This document shows positions 1-9,118 of a stretch of DNA of 64,000 nt, piece by piece (positions within the stretch are counted from its first letter, which is position 1; the number at the start of each line of letters is the position of its first letter). The notes under the pieces were generated by a model. That model did no database searches. It saw nothing but the letters and a program-made list of their open reading frames with translations, and was not told the origin of the DNA. Source of the DNA: Hyphomicrobiaceae bacterium (GTDB lineage: Bacteria > Pseudomonadota > Alphaproteobacteria > Rhizobiales > Hyphomicrobiaceae); the NCBI GenBank assembly GCA_021730785.1, contig JAKFWF010000065.1:62001-126000 (forward strand), read 5' to 3'. The translations under genes and the position numbers were made by a program.

Positions 1-730
1 ATAGCGCCCGCCCGTAGGCAACGCCCGATGCCAGCAGCCAGGCCAGTTCCTGGGCGTCCGACGCGCCAGCTTCACTTGCCGGCCGGCCGTCGCAGGTGAT
101 GAACGGTCCGGCAAACCCGTCGGCACGCAGTTCGCCGATGCTCGTGGCAAGCTGCCGGCCGGTTTCGGGCCAGGTCTGCTTGTCGCGTGAGGCGCTATGG
201 GTCCCAATCGGATCGAAGCCGAAGGACACGTTGAGCCGCGTCGCGTCATGCCCGCGCCTCGCGCACAGGGCAGCAAAACGGCGGGCACTCGCTGCCGGCT
301 CGGCGTGCGGCTCGAAGCGCACGTGGATGAGGTCGAGCAGGACGCCATCAAGGCAGGCGGCCATGTCACGGTCGGTATCGATTGCAACTCCGAAGCCGCG
401 CGCCACTGGACTTCCCGCAACGGCGAGCGACAGCCCATTCGCGCCTCCCGTCAGGTCGGCCAACGCCAGTTCCGCTGCCACGGCGGGATCGGGATGATCG
501 ACGCGCGCCAGGATGGCCCATGGCCGGCCGGCCGTGCCGCCCGTCACGGCTTCGGCGCCGCTCGCCCGGTCATAGAGCGGTTCGATCGCCAGCCCATCAT
601 GGGTCTTTGCCACTAGTCGGCGGTTGAAATCGGCACCCTTGAGTGCTTTTGCCACCAGCGCTACCCAGTCATCGCGGGTGGCGTGGCCAAATCCCGTGGT
701 CAGTGGCGGCAGGTCTGCAACATCGGTCAT
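1..730 (-). CDS. mutA: Methylmalonyl-CoA mutase small (beta) subunit, 5' part
   Basis: The reading frame begins with ATG at 730 and stays open to the left edge, so the 3' end lies outside the window. The protein starts MTDVADLPPLTTGFG and carries the family's opening pattern: a tryptophan followed by a leucine-lysine-glycine turn (WVALVAKALKGADF), then a KTHDGLAIEPLYDR segment, then an alternating TIM-barrel-like region. This matches the non-catalytic small subunit of heterodimeric methylmalonyl-CoA mutase, which supports the B12-binding MutB subunit in converting methylmalonyl-CoA and succinyl-CoA (propionyl-CoA pathway). mutB would be expected just left of the window. The family call is from recognised sequence pattern; an alternative is the small subunit of a related acyl-CoA mutase. 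Confidence 0.82.
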   Translation of the reverse strand, partial: MTDVADLPPLTTGFGHATRDDWVALVAKALKGADFNRRLVAKTHDGLAIEPLYDRASGAEAVTGGTAGRPWAILARVDHPDPAVAAELALADLTGGANGLSLAVAGSPVARGFGVAIDTDRDMAACLDGVLLDLIHVRFEPHAEPAASARRFAALCARRGHDATRLNVSFGFDPIGTHSASRDKQTWPETGRQLATSIGELRADGFAGPFITCDGRPASEAGASDAQELAWLLASGVAYGRAL

Positions 731-918
731 GACGGGAGGCTCTGGGTGCGGTTCTGGAGACAACGGGTGCTCGCCGCACCATCGTCTTCAACGGCACGTC
801 GCGTCAACGGCCGTTAAGGACAGCCAATTTCACGGGCGAGGGTGATTGTTTCAGCGCCGCAGGCCGACTAGTAATTCGAGTGAGCGGAATGACGCGGGAC
901 GAGATAGGGAACGTGCGC

Positions 919-1731
919 ATGCATAAATCGTTGACGGCAGCCCGTTTTGCGGCCGCGCTGGTAGCGTTCGGTGCCAACCTTGCCGCGTCACAGGGCGCGC
1001 ACGCCAAGCCGGAGGCGGTGTCGGTCGAGCTCGGTTATGCCGCGGGATCGGTCGTCATCGTCAATTCAGAACGCAAGATCTATTACGTCACGGGACCGGG
1101 CAAGGCGATCCGCTATGGCGTCGCCGTCGGCAAGGCATCGGAATTGTGGACGGGGCGCACGTTCGTTTCCGACAAGAAGATCGATCCGAGGTGGATCCCC
1201 ATCGACGGCAGCGATCCAGTCGAGGGCGGCGCGTCCGACAACCCGCTCGGCCACCGCGCCATGTATCTCGACTGGTCGCTGCTGCGCATTCACGGCACGC
1301 CCTCGCGCGGTTCGATCGGCAGTGCCGTGTCGAACGGCTGCGTGCGCATGTTGAACGAGGATGTGATCGACCTCTACGACCGCGTGCACCTGGGCGCGCC
1401 GGTATTTGCCATCAACACGTTGGCCGACGCCGGCGCCTTCAAGACCGCCAAGGCTGCCGACCTCATCTACGTGAACCCCGAAGTCCGCCTCGACGAGAAG
1501 GGCGACGAAATCGATGCGGCAGCCGAACAGCGGTTGCGGGAACAGGCGCTGCGTCAAGGCGCTTTGCGCTCACCCAACGGTGCGTTCCAGCCGACCCGCC
1601 GGGCGGAAGCGCGGCCAGCCGCACCGCCCGTGAAGCTCCAGCGCGCCGTGTCCGCGCCGCGGCCGATTTATGCGCCGGAATATCGTTCCAGCCTGTTTCG
1701 CCCCTATGATTTTGGCACCTCAACGCGCTAG
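919..1731 (+). CDS. Secreted L,D-transpeptidase (YkuD domain)
   Basis: A 270-residue protein with a signal peptide (about residues 1-29, ending AHA) and a YkuD catalytic domain at about 38-160. The catalytic signature is visible: His125 in RIHGTPSRGSIG and Cys141 in SNGCVRM. Such enzymes form 3-3 peptidoglycan cross-links or attach proteins to the wall in the periplasm. The C-terminal third is Arg/Ala/Pro-rich and shows no domain. ATG at 919 is preferred over the upstream ATG at 880 because it gives a clean signal peptide and has an AGGGA about 9 bases upstream. It stands alone between mutA (divergent) and an IS630 relic. Confidence 0.88.
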   Translation: MHKSLTAARFAAALVAFGANLAASQGAHAKPEAVSVELGYAAGSVVIVNSERKIYYVTGPGKAIRYGVAVGKASELWTGRTFVSDKKIDPRWIPIDGSDPVEGGASDNPLGHRAMYLDWSLLRIHGTPSRGSIGSAVSNGCVRMLNEDVIDLYDRVHLGAPVFAINTLADAGAFKTAKAADLIYVNPEVRLDEKGDEIDAAAEQRLREQALRQGALRSPNGAFQPTRRAEARPAAPPVKLQRAVSAPRPIYAPEYRSSLFRPYDFGTSTR

Positions 1732-1823
1732 TGACTTGTCTCAATTAAAGAGACGGGCAGTTGCATTTTCATGCGAACGCTGACTCTTGCCCTGTCGGGT
1801 CGAACCGACAAGGGACCACCACC

Positions 1824-2341
1824 GTGGCCAATAAAAAATTCGTGGTCATGCTCGTCGAGGAGGGACTGGATGCGGTGTTCACGCGAAAGAAGCGCGAAAC
1901 GCCGCCGATTGTGCCGGCGGCCCGCCATAATACGGTGTGTCGAGCGCTAAAAAAACGACCTCAAGCCGCACCTGAGCAAATACTGGGTCATTCCGCCCAA
2001 GGAGAATGCCGCCTTCGTCGCCGCGATGGAGAACGTGCTCGACGTTTATCATCGCCCGCACGATCCGGCCCGGCGAGCCGGCGTGTTACGACTACGAGTA
2101 CGAACGCAATGGTACGGCGAACATGTTCATGCTGTTCGCGCCGCTCGAGGGCTTCCGCCATGTCGAGGTGACCGAGCGGCGCACGGCGGTCGATTACGCC
2201 CGCATCCCGGACGCCGAGACCTTGAAGCGCGAGGTCGCCGCATGGCAGCGCCGACGCAATACCCTCAACGCCAAGGCCAATTGGCGCTTCACAACCGCCA
2301 ACGCCCCTAACAAGCTCAAGAGCTTGTACCCGGCGCTTTAA
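1824..2341 (+). pseudogene. IS630-family transposase relic, frameshifted and internally deleted
   Basis: Pieces of one IS630-type transposase occur in order but in different frames. VEEGLDAVFTRKKRETPP (about 1851-1904) is the N-terminal DNA-binding region; RHNTVCRALKK follows directly after an apparent deletion; a +1 shift gives LKPHLSKYWVIPPKENAAF and VLDVYHRPHDP; the usual V-C-x-D-E-T segment that carries the first catalytic Asp is missing; a further shift gives YDYEYERNGTANMFMLFAP and RTAVDYA; another deletion then joins to the C-terminal WQRRRNTLNAKANWRFTTA. No intact frame remains and I did not find terminal inverted repeats or a TA duplication. The element is dead. Family recognition is from these conserved blocks. 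Confidence 0.8.
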
Positions 2342-2354
2342 GAGAGTCGAGCCA

Positions 2355-3212
2355 TTAGGCAGCGCCTTCATCGCGGTTACCAGCCCCCTTGATTGTTGGT
2401 AGCCGTCCCTTGGCCTTCTCGCGTGCGGCGACGGCTGCCAACTCGGCCAGCTTGTGCTCCGCGTTCGGCATCACCATGCCGGCAGAGATCACGATTTTCG
2501 CCGCATCTTCCACGCTCATGTTCAGCAATTTGACGTCCTTGCGCGGCACGAAGCACACGAAGCCAGTAGGCGGCACGATGCCGGTCGCCATGAACACCGT
2601 GACAAGGTCATCAACACCTCCCGGCCTGGCGGCGGCAACCTCGCCGGTTGTGTCACCGGTGACGAACACCAGGGACCAGATGCCTTTCGATGGGAATTCG
2701 ATCAGGCCGACCTTCTGGAAACTTGCCGAGGGACCGGCGGCCTGGATCACGCTCTCGAAAATCTGCTGCACTGCGCGGTAGACGTTGCGCACGATCGGCA
2801 TCCGGCCGAGGAACAAGTCGCCGTAGCTGAACAGGGTGCGGCCAAGCAGGTTGGCGGCCAGCGCACCGATCATGGTAAGCCCGATGATCGCGAACAGCAG
2901 GCCAATGCCCGGCACCGCGAACGGCAGATAGGTGTCCGGGTTGTAGACCCGCGGCACGAACGGCTTCACTGTGCCGTCGACGAAATTCACGAACCAGCTG
3001 GCCGCATAGAGCGTGATCGTCACCGGGCCGACAACGAGCAGGCCAGTCAGGAAATAGTTGCGCAGGCGCGTGCCGAGCCGCATGCCGTGGTGTTCGGGCG
3101 AAGGCGTCGTCAGCCGGGCCAGGACGGATCGCGACTCGAGCGGTCGCTGAGGAGTTTTACCCTCATCTGGTGGCATATTCACATGCATACGCCTGCTGGC
3201 CCCGCTTGCCAT
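2355..3212 (-). CDS. DUF502 family inner-membrane protein
   Basis: A 285-residue protein with two strong membrane segments (YFLTGLLVVGPVTITLYAAS at about 54-73 and a second at about 98-122) followed by a soluble domain containing the family's RNVYRAVQQIFE and IPTGFV-like (IVPPTGFVCFVPRKDV) stretches. DUF502 proteins are common in alphaproteobacteria beside recG and glmS; their molecular role is unknown. Here the neighbour upstream on the same strand is the SPOR protein and then glmS-glmU, while the downstream side has only the IS630 relic. The start is uncertain: ATGs at 3212, 3188 and 3176 are all in frame and none has an obvious ribosome binding site. Confidence 0.8.
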   Translation of the reverse strand: MASGASRRMHVNMPPDEGKTPQRPLESRSVLARLTTPSPEHHGMRLGTRLRNYFLTGLLVVGPVTITLYAASWFVNFVDGTVKPFVPRVYNPDTYLPFAVPGIGLLFAIIGLTMIGALAANLLGRTLFSYGDLFLGRMPIVRNVYRAVQQIFESVIQAAGPSASFQKVGLIEFPSKGIWSLVFVTGDTTGEVAAARPGGVDDLVTVFMATGIVPPTGFVCFVPRKDVKLLNMSVEDAAKIVISAGMVMPNAEHKLAELAAVAAREKAKGRLPTIKGAGNRDEGAA

Positions 3213-3283
3213 CAGCGACGGAGGACTTTACCTGGCGAGTCTAACGCCGACATCATACCGATTCATCGCCCCGCCACGCAGCG

Positions 3284-4417
3284 CTACTGCGTGACCGGCT
3301 GGCAATCGTGTTTCGCACTTATCAGCTTCGGGCAGATCGGCTTCCACTCGGAAGCATCGGCGAACGGGCCGAAGGTCACGCGATGCAGCGTGCCAAAGCC
3401 GCCCTGGCTGATCGCCACGATCGACGCCTGCCGATCGCCCAGATCGCCGCCGAACTGTTGCTTGATGCGGGCGGCGACCGCCTCGGCTTCCTCGCGCGTG
3501 CGCAACTGGGCAACTTGGATCGCGTAACGGCCACCCACTGCCGAGGCCTGCACGATGCTGCCGGTGGTTGTGGCGGCGGCACCCTGTTGTCCCGGCAGTT
3601 TCGCAGCACTCGATGGCGCGGGCGGAGCGGCAGTCTTCGCAGCCTTTGGCGCATTCGCAGTACCCGGCTGGACCTCGGTTGCAGAGCTCCAAGCCGAGGT
3701 TGCGGCTTCTGGCTTCGTCGGGGCGGGCGGTGCTGGTGCAGGGCTGGCTGATTTCGAGCTACCGAACAGATCGCCAAAGAAGCCGCCGATCCCACCGCCG
3801 CTGCTCGACTTCGCCGCAGCAACAGGGGCGGGCGCCGTAGTAGGGGCGCGCGCTGTAGCAGCCGCAATGGTCGCCTTCGGTGCGTCGCTTTCTTCCTGAT
3901 CGGGCAGGCCCGCATCGCTATACGCGGCACTGCGATTGGCCAGGGCATCGGTGCGATCCGCATCGACGAGGCCGTTCTTCAGATAAAGTGCCTGGGTCAA
4001 GTCGCTGATCGCCAGTGCCGGCTTGCTCTGCTTGCGATAGGCCAGGCCGCGATGATAAAGCGCGCGCGCCAGCTGCTGTGTCGCCAAACCACCGCCCGAA
4101 ATCGCCGCTGACAGGCGTTGCACCGCCACATCCGCCTTGCCGGCCTGGAGGGCCGCAACGCCGTCTTCGATCTGCTGTTGCGCGACGGCTGGATCCTTCT
4201 TCGGAGCGGCGGCATTGGCTGCCGGCTTGGGAGGTTGCCGCTTCGCCTTGGCCGGCGTCTGCGCCGGTTGTGCAGACGATGGTGACGCGGCAGGTGCGGT
4301 CGTCTGCGCACGCGCACCCATGCACGGCACAACCAGCAGCGCGACGCACGCCCACGCGGCCACGCGGACCGGTCCACGTTCCAGATTAAAAGATGAGCGC
4401 TTCCCCCACGCCATCAT
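3284..4417 (-). CDS. Secreted TPR-like / SPOR-domain protein
   Basis: About 377 residues from ATG 4417 (a second ATG follows directly). N-terminal signal sequence (AAWACVALLVVPCMGARAQ), a Pro/Ala-rich linker, a tetratricopeptide-like helical stretch (about residues 65-165, with ALYHRGLAYRKQSKPALAIS), another long low-complexity linker, then a C-terminal SPOR domain (RYAIQVAQLRTREEAEAVAA to the end). SPOR domains bind denuded peptidoglycan at the division site. An AAGGG sits about 10 bases before ATG 4417, so the longer frame reaching 4498 is less likely. It follows glmS by 125 bases on the same strand and probably belongs to the same transcription unit. The exact target is not known. Confidence 0.75.
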   Translation of the reverse strand: MMAWGKRSSFNLERGPVRVAAWACVALLVVPCMGARAQTTAPAASPSSAQPAQTPAKAKRQPPKPAANAAAPKKDPAVAQQQIEDGVAALQAGKADVAVQRLSAAISGGGLATQQLARALYHRGLAYRKQSKPALAISDLTQALYLKNGLVDADRTDALANRSAAYSDAGLPDQEESDAPKATIAAATARAPTTAPAPVAAAKSSSGGGIGGFFGDLFGSSKSASPAPAPPAPTKPEAATSAWSSATEVQPGTANAPKAAKTAAPPAPSSAAKLPGQQGAAATTTGSIVQASAVGGRYAIQVAQLRTREEAEAVAARIKQQFGGDLGDRQASIVAISQGGFGTLHRVTFGPFADASEWKPICPKLISAKHDCQPVTQ

Positions 4418-4542
4418 CGCAATTGCCCTTTCGATCCCGCCCGACTCAGCACCTCCGCAACCCTGCCCAACCCTAGGACAAGCAGCGGATTGAGGCAAAT
4501 CGACGGCGATTAATGGGCACCATCGCAGCGCGTTTCCCGCCG

Positions 4543-6363
4543 TTACTCCACAGTCACCGACTTCGCCAAGTTGCGCGGCTGATCGACGTCCGTGCCCATG
4601 AATACGGCCGTATGGTAGGCGATCAGCTGCATTGGAATGGCGTACAGCAGGGGACTTGTGAACGGGTGAGTGTCGGGCATCTGGATGTGAGCGTGGACCG
4701 GGCAGCCGGCCGCCCCTGATTCGGCATTGGTCACGATGATGATCTGCCCGCCGCGCGCCGCCACCTCCTGCATGTTCGACACGGTCTTCTCGAACAACTC
4801 GTCCTTTGGCGCCACGACGACGACTGGCATGGTTTCGTCGATCAGCGCGATCGGGCCGTGCTTGAGCTCGCCCGCGGCATAGCCCTCGGCGTGGATGTAG
4901 GAGATTTCCTTCAGCTTCAGCGCCCCTTCGAGGGCCAGGGGAAAACTCGAACCGCGGCCGAGATAGAGCACGTCTTTCGCTTTGCCGAGGTAGTGGGCCA
5001 ACTGCTCATATTGGGCTTCCTGGCGCAGGATCGTTGTAATGTGGCGCGGCACTTCGGTCAGCGCATTGACCAGTTCCTGCTCCTTGGCGTCTGAAATCTT
5101 GCCTTGGGCCTTGCCGAGCGCAATGGCGAGACACGCGAGCACGGACAGCTGGCAGGTGAACGCCTTCGTCGAGGCAACGCCGATCTCCGGGCCGGCCAGC
5201 GTCGGCAGGATGGCATCCGACTCGCGCGCGATGCTCGACGTGCGGACGTTGACCACGGCCGCGATCTTCTGGCCCTCGCCCTTGCAATAGCGCAGCGTCG
5301 CCAGCGTGTCGGCGGTCTCGCCGGACTGGGTCACGAACACGGCGAGCCCGCCTTTGGGCAGCGGCGCCTCGCGGTAGCGCATCTCGGAGGCGACATCGAT
5401 CTCGACCGGAATGCGCGCATAGTGCTCGATCCAATACTTGGCAACGAGCCCTGCGTAGTAGGCGGTGCCGCACGCCGAAATGGTCACCCGCGTAATGGCC
5501 GACAGATCGAGGCCGAGATCGGGAAAGCGCACCCGGCCCTCGGCCATGTCGATGTAGTTGGCGAGCGTGTGGCCGATGACTTCGGGCTGCTCGTGGATTT
5601 CCTTCGCCATGAAGTGGCGGTGGTTGCCCTTGTCGACTAGCATGGTGCCGGCCGGCGAACGGATCATCGGCCGCTGCACGCGCATGCCCCCGGCGTTGCG
5701 CACCTCGACGCCCTCGCGTGTGACGATCGCCCAGTCGCCGTCCTCGAGATAGGTCACCTGATCGGTAAACGGGGCCAGCGCGATGGCGTCCGAGCCGAGG
5801 TACATCTCGCCATCGCCGTGGCCGACCGCCAGCGGCGGACCGTTGCGGGCGCCGATCATAAGGTTGTCGTTGCCGGCGAAAATGATGCCGAGCGCGAACG
5901 CCCCCTGCAGCCGCGGCAGCATGTTGGCAACCGCATCGACCGGCTTCACGCCCCGACCGAGTTCCCGCGTCAACAGGTGCACGACCGTCTCGGTGTCGGT
6001 CTCGGTTTCGAACTTGTAGCCGTCGGCGGTCAGCTCGGCCTTCAGTTCACGGAAATTCTCGATAATTCCGTTATGGACGACCGAAACCTTGGCGCTCATG
6101 TGCGGGTGCGCATTGCGCTCGACCGGCTTGCCGTGCGTCGCCCAGCGCGTATGGCCGATGCCGGTGCGGCCCTGCAGCGGCTGGTTGTGCAGGCGCGCTT
6201 CGAGATTACGCAATTTGCCCTCGGCGCGGCGGCGATCGAGCAGGCCGTTTTCCACCGTCGCAACACCGGCCGAATCATAGCCGCGATATTCGAGCCGCCG
6301 CAGCGCTTCGACGATGTCGCCGGCCACTGCCTGTTTGCCAAGAATGCCAACGATGCCGCACAT
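4543..6363 (-). CDS. glmS: Glucosamine-6-phosphate synthase (glutamine-hydrolysing)
   Basis: A 606-residue protein of normal GlmS length. Starting at ATG 6363 it reads MCGIVGILG, so Cys2 becomes the N-terminal nucleophile of the class II glutamine amidotransferase domain after Met removal; a longer frame from GTG 6396 would bury this Cys and is rejected. HTRWATHGKP follows in the amidase domain. Two SIS sugar-isomerase domains make up the C-terminal half (SACGTAYYAG, TQSGETADTL, GRGSSFPLALEGALKLKEI) and the protein ends in KSVTVE as usual. It converts fructose-6-phosphate and glutamine to glucosamine-6-phosphate, the first step to UDP-GlcNAc for peptidoglycan and LPS. glmU lies 218 bases upstream on the same strand, separated by a palindromic element. 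Confidence 0.97.
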   Translation of the reverse strand: MCGIVGILGKQAVAGDIVEALRRLEYRGYDSAGVATVENGLLDRRRAEGKLRNLEARLHNQPLQGRTGIGHTRWATHGKPVERNAHPHMSAKVSVVHNGIIENFRELKAELTADGYKFETETDTETVVHLLTRELGRGVKPVDAVANMLPRLQGAFALGIIFAGNDNLMIGARNGPPLAVGHGDGEMYLGSDAIALAPFTDQVTYLEDGDWAIVTREGVEVRNAGGMRVQRPMIRSPAGTMLVDKGNHRHFMAKEIHEQPEVIGHTLANYIDMAEGRVRFPDLGLDLSAITRVTISACGTAYYAGLVAKYWIEHYARIPVEIDVASEMRYREAPLPKGGLAVFVTQSGETADTLATLRYCKGEGQKIAAVVNVRTSSIARESDAILPTLAGPEIGVASTKAFTCQLSVLACLAIALGKAQGKISDAKEQELVNALTEVPRHITTILRQEAQYEQLAHYLGKAKDVLYLGRGSSFPLALEGALKLKEISYIHAEGYAAGELKHGPIALIDETMPVVVVAPKDELFEKTVSNMQEVAARGGQIIIVTNAESGAAGCPVHAHIQMPDTHPFTSPLLYAIPMQLIAYHTAVFMGTDVDQPRNLAKSVTVE

Positions 6364-6440
6364 GTCTGCTCGTCTCCATCTGGCCGCGTTATCCACACCT
6401 TTTGGTGCGTCGCGGGCTTATGCTCAACTCACTCTTTGTT

Positions 6441-6565
6441 GCCGATGGCGACTCCGCTACGCGGAGCCGGCCGCCATCGGCGGAGCGCCTGCGCTTGCGG
6501 CCGGCTCCCCACAGGGGAGTCGCAAGCGCCATTTAAAACCAGCCGGCCGCCATCGGCGGGGCACC
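6441..6565. repeat. Nested palindromes and 19-bp direct repeat between glmU and glmS
   Basis: Perfect 12-base arms GGAGCCGGCCGC (6463-6474) and its complement (6497-6508) form a hairpin; outer arms GCGACTCC (6448-6455) and GGAGTCGC (6516-6523) can extend it; a small CTCCGC/GCGGAG hairpin overlaps at 6452-6466. The 19-mer AGCCGGCCGCCATCGGCGG occurs at 6465-6483 and again at 6541-6559. There is no T-run, so it is not a simple terminator. It may be a REP-like element or an mRNA processing/stability structure between two co-directional genes. Confidence 0.7.
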
Positions 6566-6581
6566 GGCGCTCGGCGGCGGC

Positions 6582-7943
6582 TCATTTTGCCTTCGCCGCC
6601 TTGCGCTTCGACATGAGGGTGCGGAATTTGCCGGCCCAGCCGTCGCGCGTTTCCTGGACACTGCGCTCAAGGCTCAAGGCGTCGTCCGGCACATCCTTGG
6701 TGATGACGCTGCCCGAACCGACATAAGCACCGGCACCGATGCGCAGCGGCGCCACCAACGACGAATTGGAACCGACGAAGGCACCATCGCCGATCACCGT
6801 TTTCGATTTGGTGAAGCCGTCGTAGTTGCAGAAAATGGTGCCCGCGCCGATGTTTGCCTTCGCGCCGACCGCGCCGTCGCCGAGATAGGCGAGATGGTTG
6901 GCCTTGGCGCCCCTGCCCATCGCCACGTTCTTCACCTCGACGAAGTTGCCGATGTGCACGTCGGCTGCAAGATCGGCACCCGGCCGCAACCGCGCGAACG
7001 GTCCGATGCGGGCGTTGGTACCGATGCGCGCGCCTTCGATGTGGCAGTTGGCCTTGATCTCGGCGCCGTCCTCGACCGTGACGCCCGGCCCGAAGAACAC
7101 GTTCGGCTCGATCACCACGTCGCGCCCGATGCGGGTATCGAAGCTGAACCACACCGTTTCCGGCGCGATCAATGTGGCCCCCTGCGCCATCGCCTGCGTC
7201 CGCCTGCGCCGCTGGTAAATGGCTTCGGCGCCGGCCAGCTGATCGCGAGCATTAATGCCCAGCACCTCGTCTTCCGCGCACGCAACTACGGCGCAGCGCA
7301 GGCCGCGCGCGCGCGCGATCTCGATGGCATCGGTCAGGTAGTATTCGCCCTTGCTGTTGGCATTGCCGATCTGCCGGAGCAGGTCGAGCAGATCAGGACA
7401 ACGGAAAGCAAGGACGCCCGAGTTGCAGAGGGTGACGCGGCGTTCCGCCTCGCTGGCGTCCCGGTGCTCGCGGATGGCCAGCAGATCGCCGTCGGTCGCG
7501 GTCAGCAGTCGGCCGTAGCCGGTCGGGTCGGCGGCAGTAAACCCCAGCACTGCGACAGCGGCACCGCCATCGAGCGCCGCCCGCAGCCGACCGATCGTCT
7601 CGGACCGGATCAGGGGGGTATCGGCGTACAGCACGATGACGTCGCCCGGATGGGCTGCGATCGCATCCCGCGCCGCCAGCACCGCGTCCGCCGTGCCGAG
7701 CTGTTCGGTTTGTATAAAGAGCGCTGCCGCGGGTGCGAGCCGCCCGGTTTCAGTGGCGACCGTTTCCATGCCAGGCCCGACGACGACGGCCAGGTGATCG
7801 CACCGGCACTGCTGCGCCGTCTCGATCACGTGTCCCAGCATCGATCGTCCGGCGACTTTGTGCAGCACCTTCGGCACCGCCGATTGCATGCGCGTACCCT
7901 TGCCCGCAGCAAGGATGATCGCCTGGAAGGATCTCTCCGCCAT
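6582..7943 (-). CDS. glmU: Bifunctional GlmU: glucosamine-1-P acetyltransferase / GlcNAc-1-P uridylyltransferase
   Basis: 453 residues, full family length. The N-terminal uridylyltransferase domain has the nucleotide-binding signature LAAGKGTRMQSAVPKVLHKV (about 11-30), followed by QTEQLGTADAV and the YADTPLI metal-binding region. From about residue 255 the left-handed beta-helix of hexapeptide repeats begins (IGRDVVIEPNVFFGPGVTV, IGTNARIGPFARLRPGADL), including NFVEVKN and NYDG motifs of the acetyltransferase active site. The enzyme makes UDP-GlcNAc, the precursor of peptidoglycan and lipid A. It lies upstream of glmS on the same strand, giving the glmU-glmS order common in bacteria. Confidence 0.97.
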   Translation of the reverse strand: MAERSFQAIILAAGKGTRMQSAVPKVLHKVAGRSMLGHVIETAQQCRCDHLAVVVGPGMETVATETGRLAPAAALFIQTEQLGTADAVLAARDAIAAHPGDVIVLYADTPLIRSETIGRLRAALDGGAAVAVLGFTAADPTGYGRLLTATDGDLLAIREHRDASEAERRVTLCNSGVLAFRCPDLLDLLRQIGNANSKGEYYLTDAIEIARARGLRCAVVACAEDEVLGINARDQLAGAEAIYQRRRRTQAMAQGATLIAPETVWFSFDTRIGRDVVIEPNVFFGPGVTVEDGAEIKANCHIEGARIGTNARIGPFARLRPGADLAADVHIGNFVEVKNVAMGRGAKANHLAYLGDGAVGAKANIGAGTIFCNYDGFTKSKTVIGDGAFVGSNSSLVAPLRIGAGAYVGSGSVITKDVPDDALSLERSVQETRDGWAGKFRTLMSKRKAAKAK

Positions 7944-8145
7944 CGCGAAACCTCAGCTCCCCTCGACACTGCCTCAGCGGCCGCATCCCCCTGTTGCCCA
8001 GCAAGAAGCATGCCGCACCGACGCAGGCTTGTAGCAGCAGCCGCGCCACTGTCCACAACCGCGCTTCAAAAGGAGCAGCAGACTGTTGACCCGGCGTTGG
8101 CGCCGTTGCCACGCTTGCGCCATCTGATCACTGATTCGCAACGGG

Positions 8146-9090
8146 ATGTCCGCCATGTCCATGGTCCCCATGAAGCCCCGCACGCGGGGTAGATTGCAAT
8201 TCGCAACGATCTACGCTGGCATCTGGGCGCTGCTGGCGACGGCGGCGCTTGCCTATCTCGCAACCCTTGCCGTCCAGCCCGGCCTGCTCGGTGCATGGGT
8301 GCCGCAGGGCACGGCGCAGGAGACGGCGGACGCGCCCCAGTCAGTCGCGCGCTTTGCAACCGATGTCAGTGGCTTGCGCCAGTCGGTGGGCGAAGTGAAG
8401 CGCGATGTGGTTTCGTTGCAAACCGCAGTGGCCGCCATGTCGACACGCGAAAAAGACTTGACCGAGCGTCTGGCCGTGGTCGAGGAACGCACCAAGCCCC
8501 CAGTGGTCGCAGAGGCGCCGGTCGCGGCCGCTCCGAAGTCGATCGCCCAGCGCCAGGCCGAAGCGAGAGCCCAGAAAATCGCCGAGCGCACGGCCCAGAT
8601 CGCACAGTCGGAAGCGGTGCTCGCGCAGGCCAAGGCGCAATTGGCCGCTCAAAATACGGCGGCAGCACCCCAGGCCAGCGACGAGCCCCCGGCTGCCCCC
8701 CGCAGTGTCACGCTGCTGAATGCGTCTGTGCCAAGCCAGATCGCAACGGGCAGCCTCCAATTGCCGCCCGCGCAAGGCGTACCGGCACCGCCGCCCGCCT
8801 CCAGCTTCGGTCCAGGCACGGTCAGGGTTGCCGGCCCGCCATCGGCCGTCGAGTTATCGAGCGGTCCCTCGCTCGATGCGCTGCGCTTGAACTGGAGTTT
8901 GCTCGCCGAGCGGCACGGCGGGTCGCTGCGCAACCTCGAACCGCGCTACACGAACGGCGGGGAAGGCCAGCCCTATCAACTGGTGGCTGGCCCGATCAAC
9001 TCGCCGGAACAGGCCGCCCGCGTCTGCGCCGATCTGCGCGCCAAGAAAGTCTCTTGCCGCGTCACCGGCTTCACCGGCAACGCGCTGTGA
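8146..9090 (+). CDS. Membrane-anchored SPOR-domain protein
   Basis: 314 residues. A short basic N-terminus is followed by one membrane segment (about residues 19-44, WALLATAALAYLATLAV), a heptad-like region (about 65-110, VSGLRQSVGEVKRDVVSLQ) that should form a coiled coil, an Ala/Gln/Pro-rich linker, and a C-terminal SPOR domain (SLLAERHGGSLRNLEPRYT to CRVTGFTGNA). This topology, a single-pass inner-membrane protein with a periplasmic SPOR domain, is typical of divisome-associated proteins. It is transcribed divergently from glmU. It resembles other alphaproteobacterial SPOR proteins only in layout, so no name is given. Starts at 8146 and 8155 are both possible. Confidence 0.75.
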   Translation: MSAMSMVPMKPRTRGRLQFATIYAGIWALLATAALAYLATLAVQPGLLGAWVPQGTAQETADAPQSVARFATDVSGLRQSVGEVKRDVVSLQTAVAAMSTREKDLTERLAVVEERTKPPVVAEAPVAAAPKSIAQRQAEARAQKIAERTAQIAQSEAVLAQAKAQLAAQNTAAAPQASDEPPAAPRSVTLLNASVPSQIATGSLQLPPAQGVPAPPPASSFGPGTVRVAGPPSAVELSSGPSLDALRLNWSLLAERHGGSLRNLEPRYTNGGEGQPYQLVAGPINSPEQAARVCADLRAKKVSCRVTGFTGNAL

Positions 9091-9118
9091 GGCTCACCGT
9101 CAGGCTCGTTATGCCGCG

